Shown here: piece by piece, positions 53,908-64,000 of the stretch | How positions within the stretch are numbered: position 1 is the stretch's first letter | Layout of the letters: every line of letters starts with the position of its first letter | The notes under the pieces: generated by a model | What the model saw: only the letters and a program-made list of their open reading frames with translations | Database searches by the model: none | What the model was told of the DNA's origin: nothing | Origin: Torymus aiolomorphi | Lineage: Eukaryota; Arthropoda; Insecta; Hymenoptera; Torymidae | Direction of reading: 5' to 3' | Assembly: GCA_036365515.1 (NCBI GenBank) | Contig: CM070873.1 | Coordinates: forward strand, 224,145,876-224,209,875 | Length of the DNA stretch: 64,000 bases | Made by a program: the position numbers and the translations under genes

Positions 53908-54170
53908 CCCTACTGAAAAATCTTACGTGAGATCTCACGCCAAAATCTCATGTGAAATTCTGATCCGTGAGCTACTAAAATCCCTTTAATGATAAAAAAT
54001 CAGTTTCTTGGAATTAGGAGTCGCCTATTAGGTTATTACACCACCCTCCAGATAAGTTCTCACGTGAGATCTCACGTGGAATCTCATGTTTCAAATTTCT
54101 CACGTGAAATCTCACGTGAGATCTCATGTGAGTTCTCACTTGAGATCTGGTGTAAGATTTTTCAGTAGGG
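53908..54170. mobile_element. E6: TA-bounded foldback, same ends as E5, 12-bp CTCACGTGAG filler
   Basis: TA at 53906-53907 and 54171-54172. Ends CCCTACTGAAAAATCTTACG and, inverted, AAGATTTTTCAGTAGGG after the filler differences. The interior carries 12-bp units ATCTCACGTGAG and relatives. About 80 bp in the centre-left (53950-54050) is unrelated to the filler. Confidence 0.88.
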
Positions 54171-54893
54171 TATTATATTTTTGATCTGGTAAGTCTATCT
54201 TCCACTCTCTAGTTACCTCACACCCCTCAATCATATTATAATTGAAGGGCCGAATGCAATAAGTTAGCGCTCGAAAACCCGTACAAGTATTGTCCAAGTG
54301 ACTAAATTTTCAATGTAGCCAAATTAATTTTTAAAAAATATCACCTTGTACGGAATGAAAAGAAGTATGTTTACCTAGAAGGAATTTTTTTTATTCGACT
54401 TTCTTTTTAATATAAAAATTAAAAACTGAAAATTTTGTTCATCTATTTTTAATAGCTTTCAAAAACATTAATCGTCCAAACTTCGTCAAATATCATCGAA
54501 ATATTTTGAAATTTGACAGGGAGGTGCAGAATACTCCAGCGTTGCCTATAGGATTGATAAAAGGATGTAAATCGATAATTGTTAATAATTATTTAATTGC
54601 AAATGTATTGCGATCGGTAATTACGTTTTCTTAACTTTAACGGAAAAAAGTATCGAGGGAAGTTGAAGCTATGAAAAACTTCCAGCGAGACACTTGTTCC
54701 TTAATAGTTTAATAAGTTTCTGACAAAGTTTCAAATTGATTTAATAATAAATGACTTAAATAGAGCGTTATTAATAAAGACGCACGCTAGCAACATCGGC
54801 GGCGCGGCGAGGCGTGAGCTTAGACTGCGTCGCACACGTTTTCGCAGTGGCGTATCACGTTTATAAAAATTAAAGGATTATTACGTTATTATG

Positions 54894-54894
<1 letters not shown>

Positions 54895-54940
<46 letters not shown>

Positions 54941-54952
54941 TGTGTGTGTGTG
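54895..54952. repeat. (GT)n microsatellite
   Basis: Nearly pure GT with one GCGC interruption, in the loop of the inner foldback. Confidence 0.95.
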
Positions 54953-55224
54953 TATCCTTATGATAGTATTAATGAACATATTAAATTTTAAAGTACAAAT
55001 TTATTTATTAACATACTAACAAAATATAATTACATGTACAGTGCGTTGACTTATAAACTGTGTTTTTACGTTATATAAAACATAATATCGTTACATAATA
55101 ATTCGTTAATTTTTATAAACGTGATACATCAGTGCAAAAACATGTAAACACATAGGCTTAGCTCACACCGCGCCGCGCCGCCGATGTTGCTAACGCGCGT
55201 CTTTATTAATAACGCTCTATTTAA

Positions 55225-55532
55225 GGGGGTGCCATAGCCGTATCATTACCGACCGAGCAATTGGCACAGTGTCAAGCTTATTAAAAATGAAATACATAAA
55301 ATCACAAACAATCAAGAGAACACTTCGCTGCAGTTTTGAACGATCTATCACCCAGTACAAGTTTGAAGTCGAAATATCAAATGGTTTTTGCAAAAATTTT
55401 GAAAGAAATCGAATTTTGTTTTGTTCAAAGTTTTTGCAAAAACTACTTGATATTTCGAATTCAAACTTTTACTGGATGAGAAATTAACTGTGTCAATTGC
55501 TCGATCGGTAATAGTAGGACTATGCCACCCTG
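55225..55532. mobile_element. TTAA-bounded foldback element F4
   Basis: TTAA at 55221-55224 and 55533-55536. Begins GGGGGTGCCATAGCCGTATC and ends GACTATGCCACCCTG. The central arms AAGTTTGAAGTCGAAATATC and the complement are intact, but the outer right arm is shortened compared with F6. Confidence 0.8.
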
Positions 55533-55536
55533 TTAA

Positions 55537-55913
55537 GAGGGTGTGGTACTCATGTACTATGTTTTACCGATAGAACACGGTAAATTCTATATTATTAAAA
55601 TAAGTATATCGAGTTACGTTTTGTAAGGAGATAGTTGCCCTGCGCAACGTAATAATCTACCATCCTACGCAGTTTTGAGCCGAAATATCAACGGCACCCT
55701 AAAAAATTTTTCGAACGAAATTTCGGTTATTTTTGTTCGAAAATTTTTTAGGGTGCCGTGGATATTTCGGCCCAAAACTGCGTAGGATGGTAGATTATTA
55801 CGTTGCGCAGGGCAACTATCTCCTTATAAGGCGAAATTCGATATATTTATTTTGATAGTATATAATTCACCGTGTTCCGTCGATAAAACAGAGTACATGA
55901 GTACAACAGCCTC
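55537..55913. mobile_element. TTAA-bounded foldback element F5 (377 bp)
   Basis: Shares the TTAA at 55533-55536 with F4 and has TTAA at 55914-55917. Homologous to F2 (19448-19825) along its full length. Arms such as AATAATCTACCATCCTACGC pair with GCGTAGGATGGTAGATTATT. Confidence 0.85.
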
Positions 55914-55951
55914 TTAAATCAATTTTGAACTTTGTCAGAAACTTAACTATT

Positions 55952-56314
55952 AAGGGGATGTGCAACCCTAATTTCAATATTTTTTAAAATCAACATTCAA
56001 ACATTTATTTGGAAAAAGACGGCTTTCAAGCGCTCCGTACACGCAAACACTATATGCAGATTTTTTTCTGGATAATTCTATTGATATTTGCGTGAGTTAT
56101 GCTCGTTTGAAAAGTAGGTCAATTGTAGATTCCTACTTACCGACAGTACGGTTTTTATTTAATTCAATAAATTCTCATCATTTTTTTAGAAAAAGACGTC
56201 TGTCAAGCGCTCCGTACACGCAAACACTATATGCAGATTTTTTTCTGGATAATTCTATTGATATTTGCGTGAGTTATGCTCGTTTGAAAAATAACGTCGG
56301 TACTCATATCCCCT
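55952..56314. repeat. two-copy tandem module with GGGGATGTG/ATCCCC borders
   Basis: Two units 182 bp apart each contain GTCAAGCGCTCCGTACACGC, ACTATATGCAGATTTTTTTC and TTGATATTTGCGTGAGTTAT, nearly identical. It is homologous to the central module at 34359-34640 of another foldback. Borders TTAAGGGGATGTG and CATATCCCCTAA suggest another TTAA-type element. Confidence 0.75.
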
Positions 56315-56760
56315 AAGTTTTTCCCAGCTTCAACTTCCCTCGATACTTTTTTCCGTTAAAGTTAAGAAAACGTAATTACCGATCGCAATATATTTGCAAT
56401 TAAATAATTATTAACAATTATCGATTTACATCCTTTTATCAATCCCATAGGCATCGCCGGAGTATTCTGCACGTCCCTGTCAAATTTCAAAATATTTCGA
56501 TGATATTTGACCAAGTTTGGACGATTAATGTTTTTGAAAGCTATTAAAAATAGATGAACAAAATTTTCAGTTTTTAATTTTTATATTAAAAAGAAAGTCG
56601 AATAAAAAAAATTCCTTCTAGGTAAAAATACTTCTTTTCATTCCCTACAAGGTGATATTTTTTAAAAATTAATTTGGCTACATTGAAAATTGATTCACTT
56701 GGACAATACTTTTACGGGTTTTCGAGCGCTAACCCCCTTACTGCATCCGGCCCTTCAATT

Positions 56761-57538
56761 GAAGAAACTCCAATCTCTTGCACACGATTCGCACATCCTT
56801 TCCTTATCTTCAACAAGCCAATACCTGCTTACCTTTTCAATGTTTGGACATCATAGTCTAACTAACATTCCCATATTTTTCACCTTTTTCTTTCTTTTCA
56901 GATATTCCGCCATTTCTAATTCTACAATCTCTTTATACCTTCGATTATATCTAGATTCAGCAATAATTGCTAAGCATAATTTGTTTTTATTCTAAGCCTT
57001 TATTTCCCTTTACCATCTTCTTTTGCATTTTGTTACCTCTATTTCAACAGCTTTTTTCTCCTGAAACTTTTCTTCCCAGCTGCATTATTCGTTTCCCTGA
57101 TTTTTTCTTCATACCTTATAAGTATTCTGCCAATCCAATTGATCCCCAGTTTTTCTGTTCCTGTTTCTGGATAGATTACGTATCTTGGTGTACTGATATG
57201 CAATCTCAAAACCCATCTGTAATAATGTGTTTGAAAATCCGTCTCCCGAAGGGTGTGCCTTGCTCGTGGAAAAAGCGGACACGTCGATTTTTAGTTGGAA
57301 AAGCGGACCCGTCGATTTTTCGTTGGCAAAGTGTACACGTCCATTTTTAGTTGGGAAAGCGACACCTGGCGCCGGAGTCTAAATTATTATTATTTGAGTT
57401 GAAATTTACTGGCACTAGAAAATCATCTGCCTCTCTGTACTACTTTATTTATGTATTTATGAAATATAATTAAACTATTGATTTATTTTATCTGTATTGG
57501 CACATGAATCATTATTAGAGTTACAAACATCACAGTAT
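56761..57538. other. intergenic, with a 28-bp tandem repeat
   Basis: 56761-57240 is pyrimidine-rich, with no gene recognised. 57275-57360 holds three 28-bp units (GCGGACACGTCGATTTTTAG and relatives) with a partial fourth. Confidence 0.6.
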
Positions 57539-57793
57539 TTAAGATTTAATGTTATACAAAGGCAGATCACATTTTTTCCACTGCATTGAACAAAAATATT
57601 TTTGTAATATCTCTACTGCAGTGGGTCCATCATAATAATCAAATTGTAACTTGTCGCCTTCTAACAAGCATCCAAATTTTGTTACATCTTCGGAAGCAAT
57701 TATAGATTTTGTTGCTTGCTTCCTTTCGTTGATTTGCCAAATTATTTCATTACCTTCTACCAATCGAACGATCATTAAACTGCACAGAATCAA
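57539..57793 (-). CDS. hypothetical terminal exon or gene remnant
   Basis: A minus-strand open frame read as LMIVRLVEGNEIIWQINERK through FDYYDGPTAVEILQKYFCSM and ending PLYNIKS. Codon use is unlike the AT-only noise around it. An AATAAA lies about 50 bp beyond the stop (57482-57487 on the minus strand), and a possible acceptor (CTGTGCAG) just precedes LMIV, so it could be a last exon. I do not recognise the protein. No upstream exon was found in the next kilobases, where transposon debris begins. It may be a retained fragment of a larger gene or transposon protein. Confidence 0.3.
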   Translation of the reverse strand: MILCSLMIVRLVEGNEIIWQINERKQATKSIIASEDVTKFGCLLEGDKLQFDYYDGPTAVEILQKYFCSMQWKKCDLPLYNIKS

Positions 57794-58392
57794 TCAAGTT
57801 TATTTTAAGAACTTTTTCTGTTAAGAAAGAAATACTTGAATTAAAATCTGTGGCTTCGAGACATAACCACTGTAAGTCCATTTTTTTTAATTGGGGAAAC
57901 CCTAGATTTGTATCTTTAAATGAGCGCTCTTTTCATTTAAAAATGTCAGAAGTAGCTAAAATATTTCCCTAAAGCTAGGATACACCCGAAACGTACGTCC
58001 ATTTTTTAGAGGTTCAATTGAAAAAGACTTTATGGTTATATGGAATTATGGAAGAACCAAAAAGTCGAAAAATCATGATTTCTTCAAATTTTAGGAATTT
58101 TTTTTCTTACAATTAGAAATGGTGGGTTCTACGAAAAAAACTTATACGACACTTTTAGTTCGAAATTGTTCAAAGAATATGAACATTTTTTTTTTAACGA
58201 AAAACTTCAAATTTAATTTTGTTATTAAATTACGCTTACGTGAGAGCATATGCACGTATGAATGTGATGCTGCGGCGCAAGATATTTCAGCCGATCTGGA
58301 AAGAAAAATGATGGTACGAGAGTACCAGTTTTAGAACAGAATCAGCCTCATATAAGTATGTAGTAGCGACTGTAACGTGGAAGTTCGGGCGC

Positions 58393-58534
58393 GGGGCCGT
58401 AGCAGTGCCACGCACGGAGCTACCCCAACTCTGTCCACGTGCAAACAGTTGCAAAACAAATGAATTTCAAGAATCAATGCTCCCTGCCACCCTGCCAGAC
58501 TCTCGGCAATCCACGCGTGGCACTGCTACAGTCC
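58393..58534. mobile_element. 142-bp MITE-like inverted repeat
   Basis: Ends GGGCCGTAGCAGTGCCACGC and, inverted, GCGTGGCACTGCTACAGTCCC, about 20 bp with one or two mismatches. No target duplication evident. Confidence 0.7.
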
Positions 58535-58647
58535 CACATCCGAAACTCCTAATGCATGGGAGATTTTGCAGGGACATTTTTTTTCAGTGCAGCCGCCGAA
58601 AAACAGAAATGATGGCCGCAACAGAAAAATGATAGAAACGACCGTCA

Positions 58648-58866
58648 AAAGTGAGCAATTTTGAGCAAATTTACGTAATTCTTAAGATTTTTATCATTTT
58701 TTTGTAATTTTTTGCGATTCTCAAATGCACGCAACTTTGCACAGAATAGACCAATTTTAACGACGTTTAGCTTAAAGCTCTTTTCTTCTACTTTAATCGC
58801 TTTTTTTGTGGAAGCTTGCTATTGGTTTTCGTCAATTTTTCCCGTGTTAAATTTCCATAAGAAAAA
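58648..58866. mobile_element. one-armed fragment of the 47.5-kb palindrome family
   Basis: Carries the right-arm landmarks of 47532-48246 in order: AATTTACGTAATTCTTAAGA, AACTTTGCACAGAATAGACC, AAAGCTCTTTTCTTCTACTT and GTTAAATTTCCATAAGAAAA. The left arm is missing. Confidence 0.75.
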
Positions 58867-58978
58867 TTGATGTGCGGTTTAAACTGTGTCACAAGACCGT
58901 TTTTTGTGTTCCAAAATTTGTTCGTTTATTGATTGTGTGTAATCTCCAGAACAAGAAAATTTTTTTTTTTCAGGAGAA

Positions 58979-59476
58979 TTGCACATATCGTCGCGCGGTA
59001 AGAAGAAAAGCCAACTTGGAAGTTACAGGCGAAGAAAAGCCAAAAACGCGTCTAAGACGAAGAAAAGCCAGTTTGGGTCCTCCCAGACGAAGAAAAGCCA
59101 GTTTGCACCCTCCCAGACGAAGAAAAGCCAGTTTGACTTCACAAACGAAAGTAACATTTATATGGCATCTTATAGATAACTTTCAGATAATAAGATAAGA
59201 TAAAGATAACCAAACAGATTAAAAATCTTTTTAAAAAGATAACAAGATAAGATAACAAGATACAAAGATGATCAGTCAAGATAATAAGATAACTAGTAAT
59301 TGATCAGATGCAGTCAGTTGGGGGATTTTTCCTCCGCAGGAACGGCGCAAAATGGCTTTTCTTCGTCTAGGAGGACCCAAACTCGCTTTTCTTCGTCTTA
59401 GACGCGTTTTTGGCTTTTCTTCGCCTGTAACTTCCAAGTTAGCTTTTCTTCGTACCGCGCGACGATATGTGCGCAA
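58979..59476. mobile_element. E8: foldback with GCACATATCGTCGCGCGG ends and 30-bp repeats
   Basis: The left half has units of exactly 30 bp starting GACGAAGAAAAGCCAGTTTG. The right half has the complement (CAAACTCGCTTTTCTTCGTC type), also spaced about 30 bp. The spacer (59170-59300) is a GATAAGATAA-rich stretch. Ends CACATATCGTCGCGCGGTA and the inverse at 59455-59474. Confidence 0.8.
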
Positions 59477-62299
59477 ATACATTTTGCGATTTAGGTCAAG
59501 TTGAGGAACTTAAAACGTAAAAGATATAAAGCGGGTTTAGCTATACCCTCGTGGCTTTGTATATGCTTGCCATGGATTTACATATTTTAATGTAAAAACT
59601 CTTTTAAATTTCAAATCAATCGTCTCCTATTTTTCCAGAATCAAAAAATAAAACTATTACGATGTGATTTTTTTATAAAAAATATTTTTGTTATTACTTA
59701 TTTATACTAATTTGATTTTAAGATTCAAGTGAGAAAACAATATTTAATGTTGTATTTATCCATCTTAAATTTATAGAAAACTGTGTGATTTGAGGTTGAA
59801 ATTTTTGAATCGGAATTTATTTATGGATTATTTGTAATATATCAATGTAGATTAAATTTTTATGAATTGAATCATGTTTCAACTTTTTCGATTCATTCAA
59901 ATTTTGAATTATGATTTACTTATTTTGTGATTCAAATAAATTGAACTGATTTCAATCAGATTCAATCTTACGATTCAAATGAATCAAAAGTGAATCACAT
60001 CTCGGCGATTCGGAACTCGTGACATCTCTGTTTATTAACCATATAAATTCAAGAGTAAAAAATATATTTTTACAAAAATAATTTTAGTTTTATGAATATA
60101 TGTGTAGATGAATAGTGATGACTGTAATTATAACAAAATGTGCAATATAAAGAGGATTAAAAACAAAACAATGCTCCAAATTTTAATAATGTTCTTATTA
60201 TTCAAGTATATAATACACTTTCAGGTAAATAAAAAAATTATCTTAAAAATCGCAAAGTAAAAATGCAACGTAACGCTTCTTACTTGATTTGTGTAAGTGA
60301 CCTATTGATTGTACCACTTTTACTATCTACTAGCAATATTATAAAGATTGAAAGTATTATCTTTAAAAACTAAAGAAATGTACAAATTTTTCTTAATCAG
60401 CATTTCAAAAAGATTTATTACATGTTCTAATTAAAAATGTTCTGTCTTCAATACAAGTAAAATACGTGCTATAAAACTGCATTGAATAATATTGAGACAT
60501 ACGCAAAGTGATACTATTAAAATTGCACAATTAGCTACTTTTTATTTATAAGTACAAGATTTCGAAAAATGTTGTCAGATCATTTAATTTTCATGAAAAA
60601 ACCCTGATAGTCTCACAATAACAAAACTACTCAAAATTACTAAAAAAAAAAGTCAGCATATTGTTATGTTGAATGTTTTGTCACAAATCATGCATCCGAT
60701 TTGTTTTTATTATATACATGATTAATCCAATTTTAATTTACCATTAATAATGATGTATTTAATTGTGTCTTTTCTCAATAAGTATTTATTGGAAAAATGT
60801 GGAAAATCATTCTCAATCTCTTCTTCAAAGTGCTTTTATTAGATTGATTTTTTATTTAACGTTGTTAAACTAAATAATATTAAAGATAAAAAAGTACTTC
60901 CAAACGCAGTTGAAAATATCCTAAGTTACATAAACTGGTAGTGCATCATTTAAGAGACAAAATAATCTTTTATCACAATATTATTTTATGCTGAAAATGG
61001 TGTGCATAATATTCTCTTGCAGTATTTCTTCTAAAATAAATATGGCATAATTTGAATTTGAATTCTTTTCATGTAGTTTTTTGTAATTAATTTCTGTTTT
61101 TTATAGAAATGAAAAATATAAAAAAAGCGGATTAAAAATAATTTATTCATGAATTAGAATAAAAGTAAAAGGTTTTAATTAATACACATTTTTTCCATAT
61201 TTTCACTTTTGACATCTTTTGAAAGATTACAAAAACACGAAGCAAATATTATATATTAGATAATCCCCATTAACGTATTATTTCTTTATTTCTATAGCAA
61301 TTTTGTTTTCGTCAATACGAAAATGTATAAAATTGATTAAATTTATATATAAACTTAAAATACTGTAATGCATCATAAAATAAGGTCTTTGTCAGAATAT
61401 TTATAAAAATTTGTTATTTGTTCAATTAATGTAATTAAAAAACTATTACAACTTATTTTATTTATTTAACTACACTAGCTTGAAGATATTTATTATTTTA
61501 CATATTTAGATTAATTTTCAAATATAAGGACTACTATTTTTTACCTCATGTTATTTATATTCTTTCAGTTGTGTACATTGAGGAATTTTTCAAAGTATTG
61601 AAAAAGAAAGATTTAATTTTAATTTATATCCCTTATTACGATAACAAACCTAGCTGAAAAAATACATACCATTCGAAGTAATTGTTGAATGCGAATTTTT
61701 TAATATTTTCATATTAAATTCATTAAAAATTGTATCAGTATTGCTGATCTCATAATCTATTTAAATTTCTGAATAAAACCCAGCCCGATTGCTTTTTAGT
61801 CTAGTGTAATAATTAATCTTAATTATAATAAAAAATTCATATTTATAAAATGTACAAGTTCTGTTCTAGTTTAAATGATGCTAATTTCATTCTTTTATCC
61901 TACCAAACCAAATTAACAGCTTTACAGTGACAAAAATTCAAGTGGTAAAACAAGGTTTAAATTTACATAACTCTAATTAGATGCTATAAATAGTTGGTCT
62001 TATAAGGTAAGACATGTAACAAATTTTAAATTGAATACCTACATCAATACGTTTCATTGAATATTAAAACACTTTTAATAATTTTATAACGTATTTAAAA
62101 GGTAAATTTAAAGTAAATAATACTATTTTACAAGTCTTACCATAATAAGCACTTTTTAAAGTATTTGTGTCAATAAATTATGATTTGATTTTTCAAGTAT
62201 ATGATCTTTTATCAGGTTTAGGTGCTCTGGAACCGTTTTTTTTTTCCAAAAATGTTATTCTTCTGTTTAATCTTCTTTTTATTCTATTTCCGACGAACT
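59477..62299. other. AT-rich DNA downstream of ARMC5
   Basis: No recognisable gene, repeat family or palindrome. Probably the 3' UTR of the ARMC5-like gene next to its stop, then intergenic DNA. Confidence 0.5.
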
Positions 62300-63934
62300 T
62301 TAACGTGGAAGTAGAATCCCCGTGATGATTTCTTTGATTTCCTCTAGAAATTCCTTGAAATTATCGTTGGTTGAGAAGTCCCTGAAAGCCTTCACCCGCT
62401 CTGCCCTCGACATTTTCGTCGTGAGAAAACTCTTGACGCAGCAAGACTTCAGTTCATAACAGTCATTACTGCGTGCCCACAACCAAGCTCTAAATAAATT
62501 TTCGTAATTCAACTTAGACATGGAGCTCTCTGTGAGCACTTCCGAGACGTCGGACATAAGGAACTTGTCGGCGAGGAGGACGGCGTCGAGTAGAGATTCA
62601 ATGGTTCGATTATCGAATTCCGAGCCGTTTGCCGCTAGCAGAAGAGTGTTCAGGCCTTCTTTGGAAGTATTCTTCAATTTAACGCGACGCTTGCCAGATT
62701 CAGAAAAGTTACCCTCGAGCATAGCTGAAAAGGCATCCGAGCGTTGACAGAGTAAATGACGACAAGCTTCCACCGTTGTACCATCATCCAGTTCGAATGT
62801 GACTGTAGATGGCTTTATGTAATTTTCCATACCATTGCCCTGAAAGAAAAGTAAAATAGTGAATGTAAATTTGTATGAGAACTAGCTTCATATTGAAAAA
62901 TGACGAAGATCTATTTACCCTAGCAGTATGATGAAACATTAGGCCATCAATGGTTTGATTTTTATCAACAGAGTCTGGTCGCACGTCTAATGAGTCGGCT
63001 AATTGGCATATGGACCATACCGCTTCTTTGTGCAGCTTGTGCTCGCTATCGGATAGTATATCAAATATAATAGATAGTCCACCGTGATTTTTAAGTAGGC
63101 AGCGCAACAAGTCTTTGGACTTAATTAGAAAAGGTATAGATACAGCCACAAGGAGGCGATGAGACTCTTGACCACGCAAGAGGACTGACGACATTTCTCC
63201 CACAGCACCACCAGTCTCAGCCACAGCACACATAGAGCGTGTATATTGCTCCGAGTCGTAGAGGTTTTGTACTTCAAAGACAAAGCCTTGTTTAATCAAC
63301 GGCATTAAGTAGGCTTTATTTCTGTAAAAATAAAGAATGAATAATGAAGGTTTCAATTATAATTACAACAATTATAAGAGAATACGTTTTTTGTTAATTA
63401 CTAACTTTACGATTCTATAAAGTATTCGAGAAGCTTTAGAATTTTTCGCTTGTTTAATATACGTGGCAAGTGGTCCGATCATGGTTGGATCTGCAAGTCT
63501 ATCGATTGGATCATCTGAGTAGCTTAGTTTACTTAATAATGCAAGGGTCCAAGCGTTTACGTGTTTATTAAACTCGGATTTAGGGACTTTACCGGAGTCC
63601 GGATTTTCTTCAACATCTACTGTATTTGAAGAAAAACTTTTTAATGATTCGATTTCTTCTTGAGGCTCTGCAAGATTATAAATATAAATATTTTCATAAA
63701 AATCAAAGTATAAATTAACGATCAATGTAATATTTCGGAAAAGAACAGTGTATACCTCCTTCACCCCACTCATCGTCACTGCAGACAGGGCTATAATTTT
63801 CTTCGGGGTTTTCGTCAGAATCATCCATCTCATCTGGGTCTTTCATTGGCGGAGTACTAGGGGGCGTAGACGAACCGCTCCTTGCACTTCTTGGACTCCA
63901 ATCTTCGTACTGGTAATCCAAACTAAATCTATAC
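62300..63934 (-). CDS. ARMC5: ARMC5-like protein (armadillo repeats plus BTB), 3' part
   Basis: Four minus-strand exons are visible: 63756-63934 (begins in phase, no ATG), 63406-63667, 62919-63321 and 62300-62839. They join in frame. The gene's 5' end lies beyond the right edge. After an acidic, serine-rich stretch (SGSSTPPSTPPMKDPDEMDD) come armadillo-type helices (MIGPLATYIKQAKNSKASRI; LLRCLLKNHGGLSIIFDILS; HKEAVWSICQLADSL). A BTB domain follows (VTFELDDGTTVEACRHLLCQ, RSDAFSAMLEGNFSESGKRR) with a BACK-like helical tail. This domain order is typical of ARMC5, a CUL3 substrate adaptor reported to target RNA polymerase II subunit RPB1. The assignment rests on architecture and on the BTB region. 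Another ARM-BTB protein is possible. Confidence 0.8.
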
Positions 63935-64000
63935 CTAATATAGAAAAATTATAATTCAAAAGTTTGTTCGAACGTTAAATTTTCAAACTTTAATGATTCA

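Larger units (their letters stand above)
54240..56760. mobile_element. 2.5-kb foldback with 450-bp arms, invaded by other elements
   Basis: Left arm about 54240-54695 and right arm about 56322-56760 are reverse complements with few differences, ending AATTGAAGGGCCG. An inner foldback (54700-54850 against 55160-55224 plus 55914-55951) has TAGCAACATCGGCGGCGCGG in its arms. Its right arm is interrupted by F4-F5 at a TTAA. A GT tract lies in the inner loop. No transposase frame. Confidence 0.8.

Noticed and set aside
58872..59482. Frames rich in RRRKASL / KKSQFGS repeats on both strands
   Set aside because: They come from the 30-bp units of foldback E8, not from a gene.

Overview
This is a eukaryotic window, almost certainly insect and probably hymenopteran. 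The genes have many short exons with GT/AG borders, the intergenic DNA is very AT-rich, and there are long CA, CT and GA microsatellites. Gene starts are CpG-rich. One gene is a mitochondrial-type cytochrome P450 that looks like the ecdysteroid enzyme CYP315A1, which points to an arthropod. Species-level placement is inference only.

Layout. 0-7 kb: transposon-rich DNA with a decayed pogo/CENP-B-type transposase, two related pogo-like elements, a MITE and one orphan first coding exon. 7.8-9.4 kb: DENR (+) and RNA polymerase III subunit RPC9 (-), tail to tail. 12.4-22.4 kb: the Atg1/ULK autophagy kinase (+), 13 coding exons, with a 4.2-kb intron full of foldback elements. 22.9-24.8 kb: TSPO (-), tail to tail with Atg1. 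27.4-29.4 kb: TMEM120 (-). 31-43 kb: gene-poor, with several large foldback elements. 44.1-49.9 kb: the P450 (+), with foldback elements in two introns and probably in its 5' UTR intron. 51-59.5 kb: a dense cluster of nested foldback elements. 62.3-64 kb: the 3' part of an ARMC5-like gene (-) that runs off the right edge.

The genes are ordinary housekeeping or regulatory genes: re-initiation of translation, Pol III transcription, autophagy, mitochondrial outer membrane transport, nuclear-envelope/ER membrane, ecdysteroid synthesis and a CUL3-type adaptor. They form no obvious pathway cluster.

The striking content is non-coding. At least six separate elements share one plan. They have short 'CCC...GGG' inverted ends, often with TA at the borders, and an interior built of degenerate short repeats that turn into their own reverse complement halfway. 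The filler period follows the terminus type: 10 bp for CCCKARYGGAAA-like ends and 12 bp for CCCTACTGAAAAA ends. A CCCTACGAAAA-ended element, and one with unrelated ends, have 30-bp units. Two elements 246 bp apart have the same ends but unrelated fillers. A second group is bounded by TTAA and has near-constant lengths of 377-378 bp. Its members occur as a head-to-tail pair with the same junction at two loci 35 kb apart. None of these carries a visible transposase.
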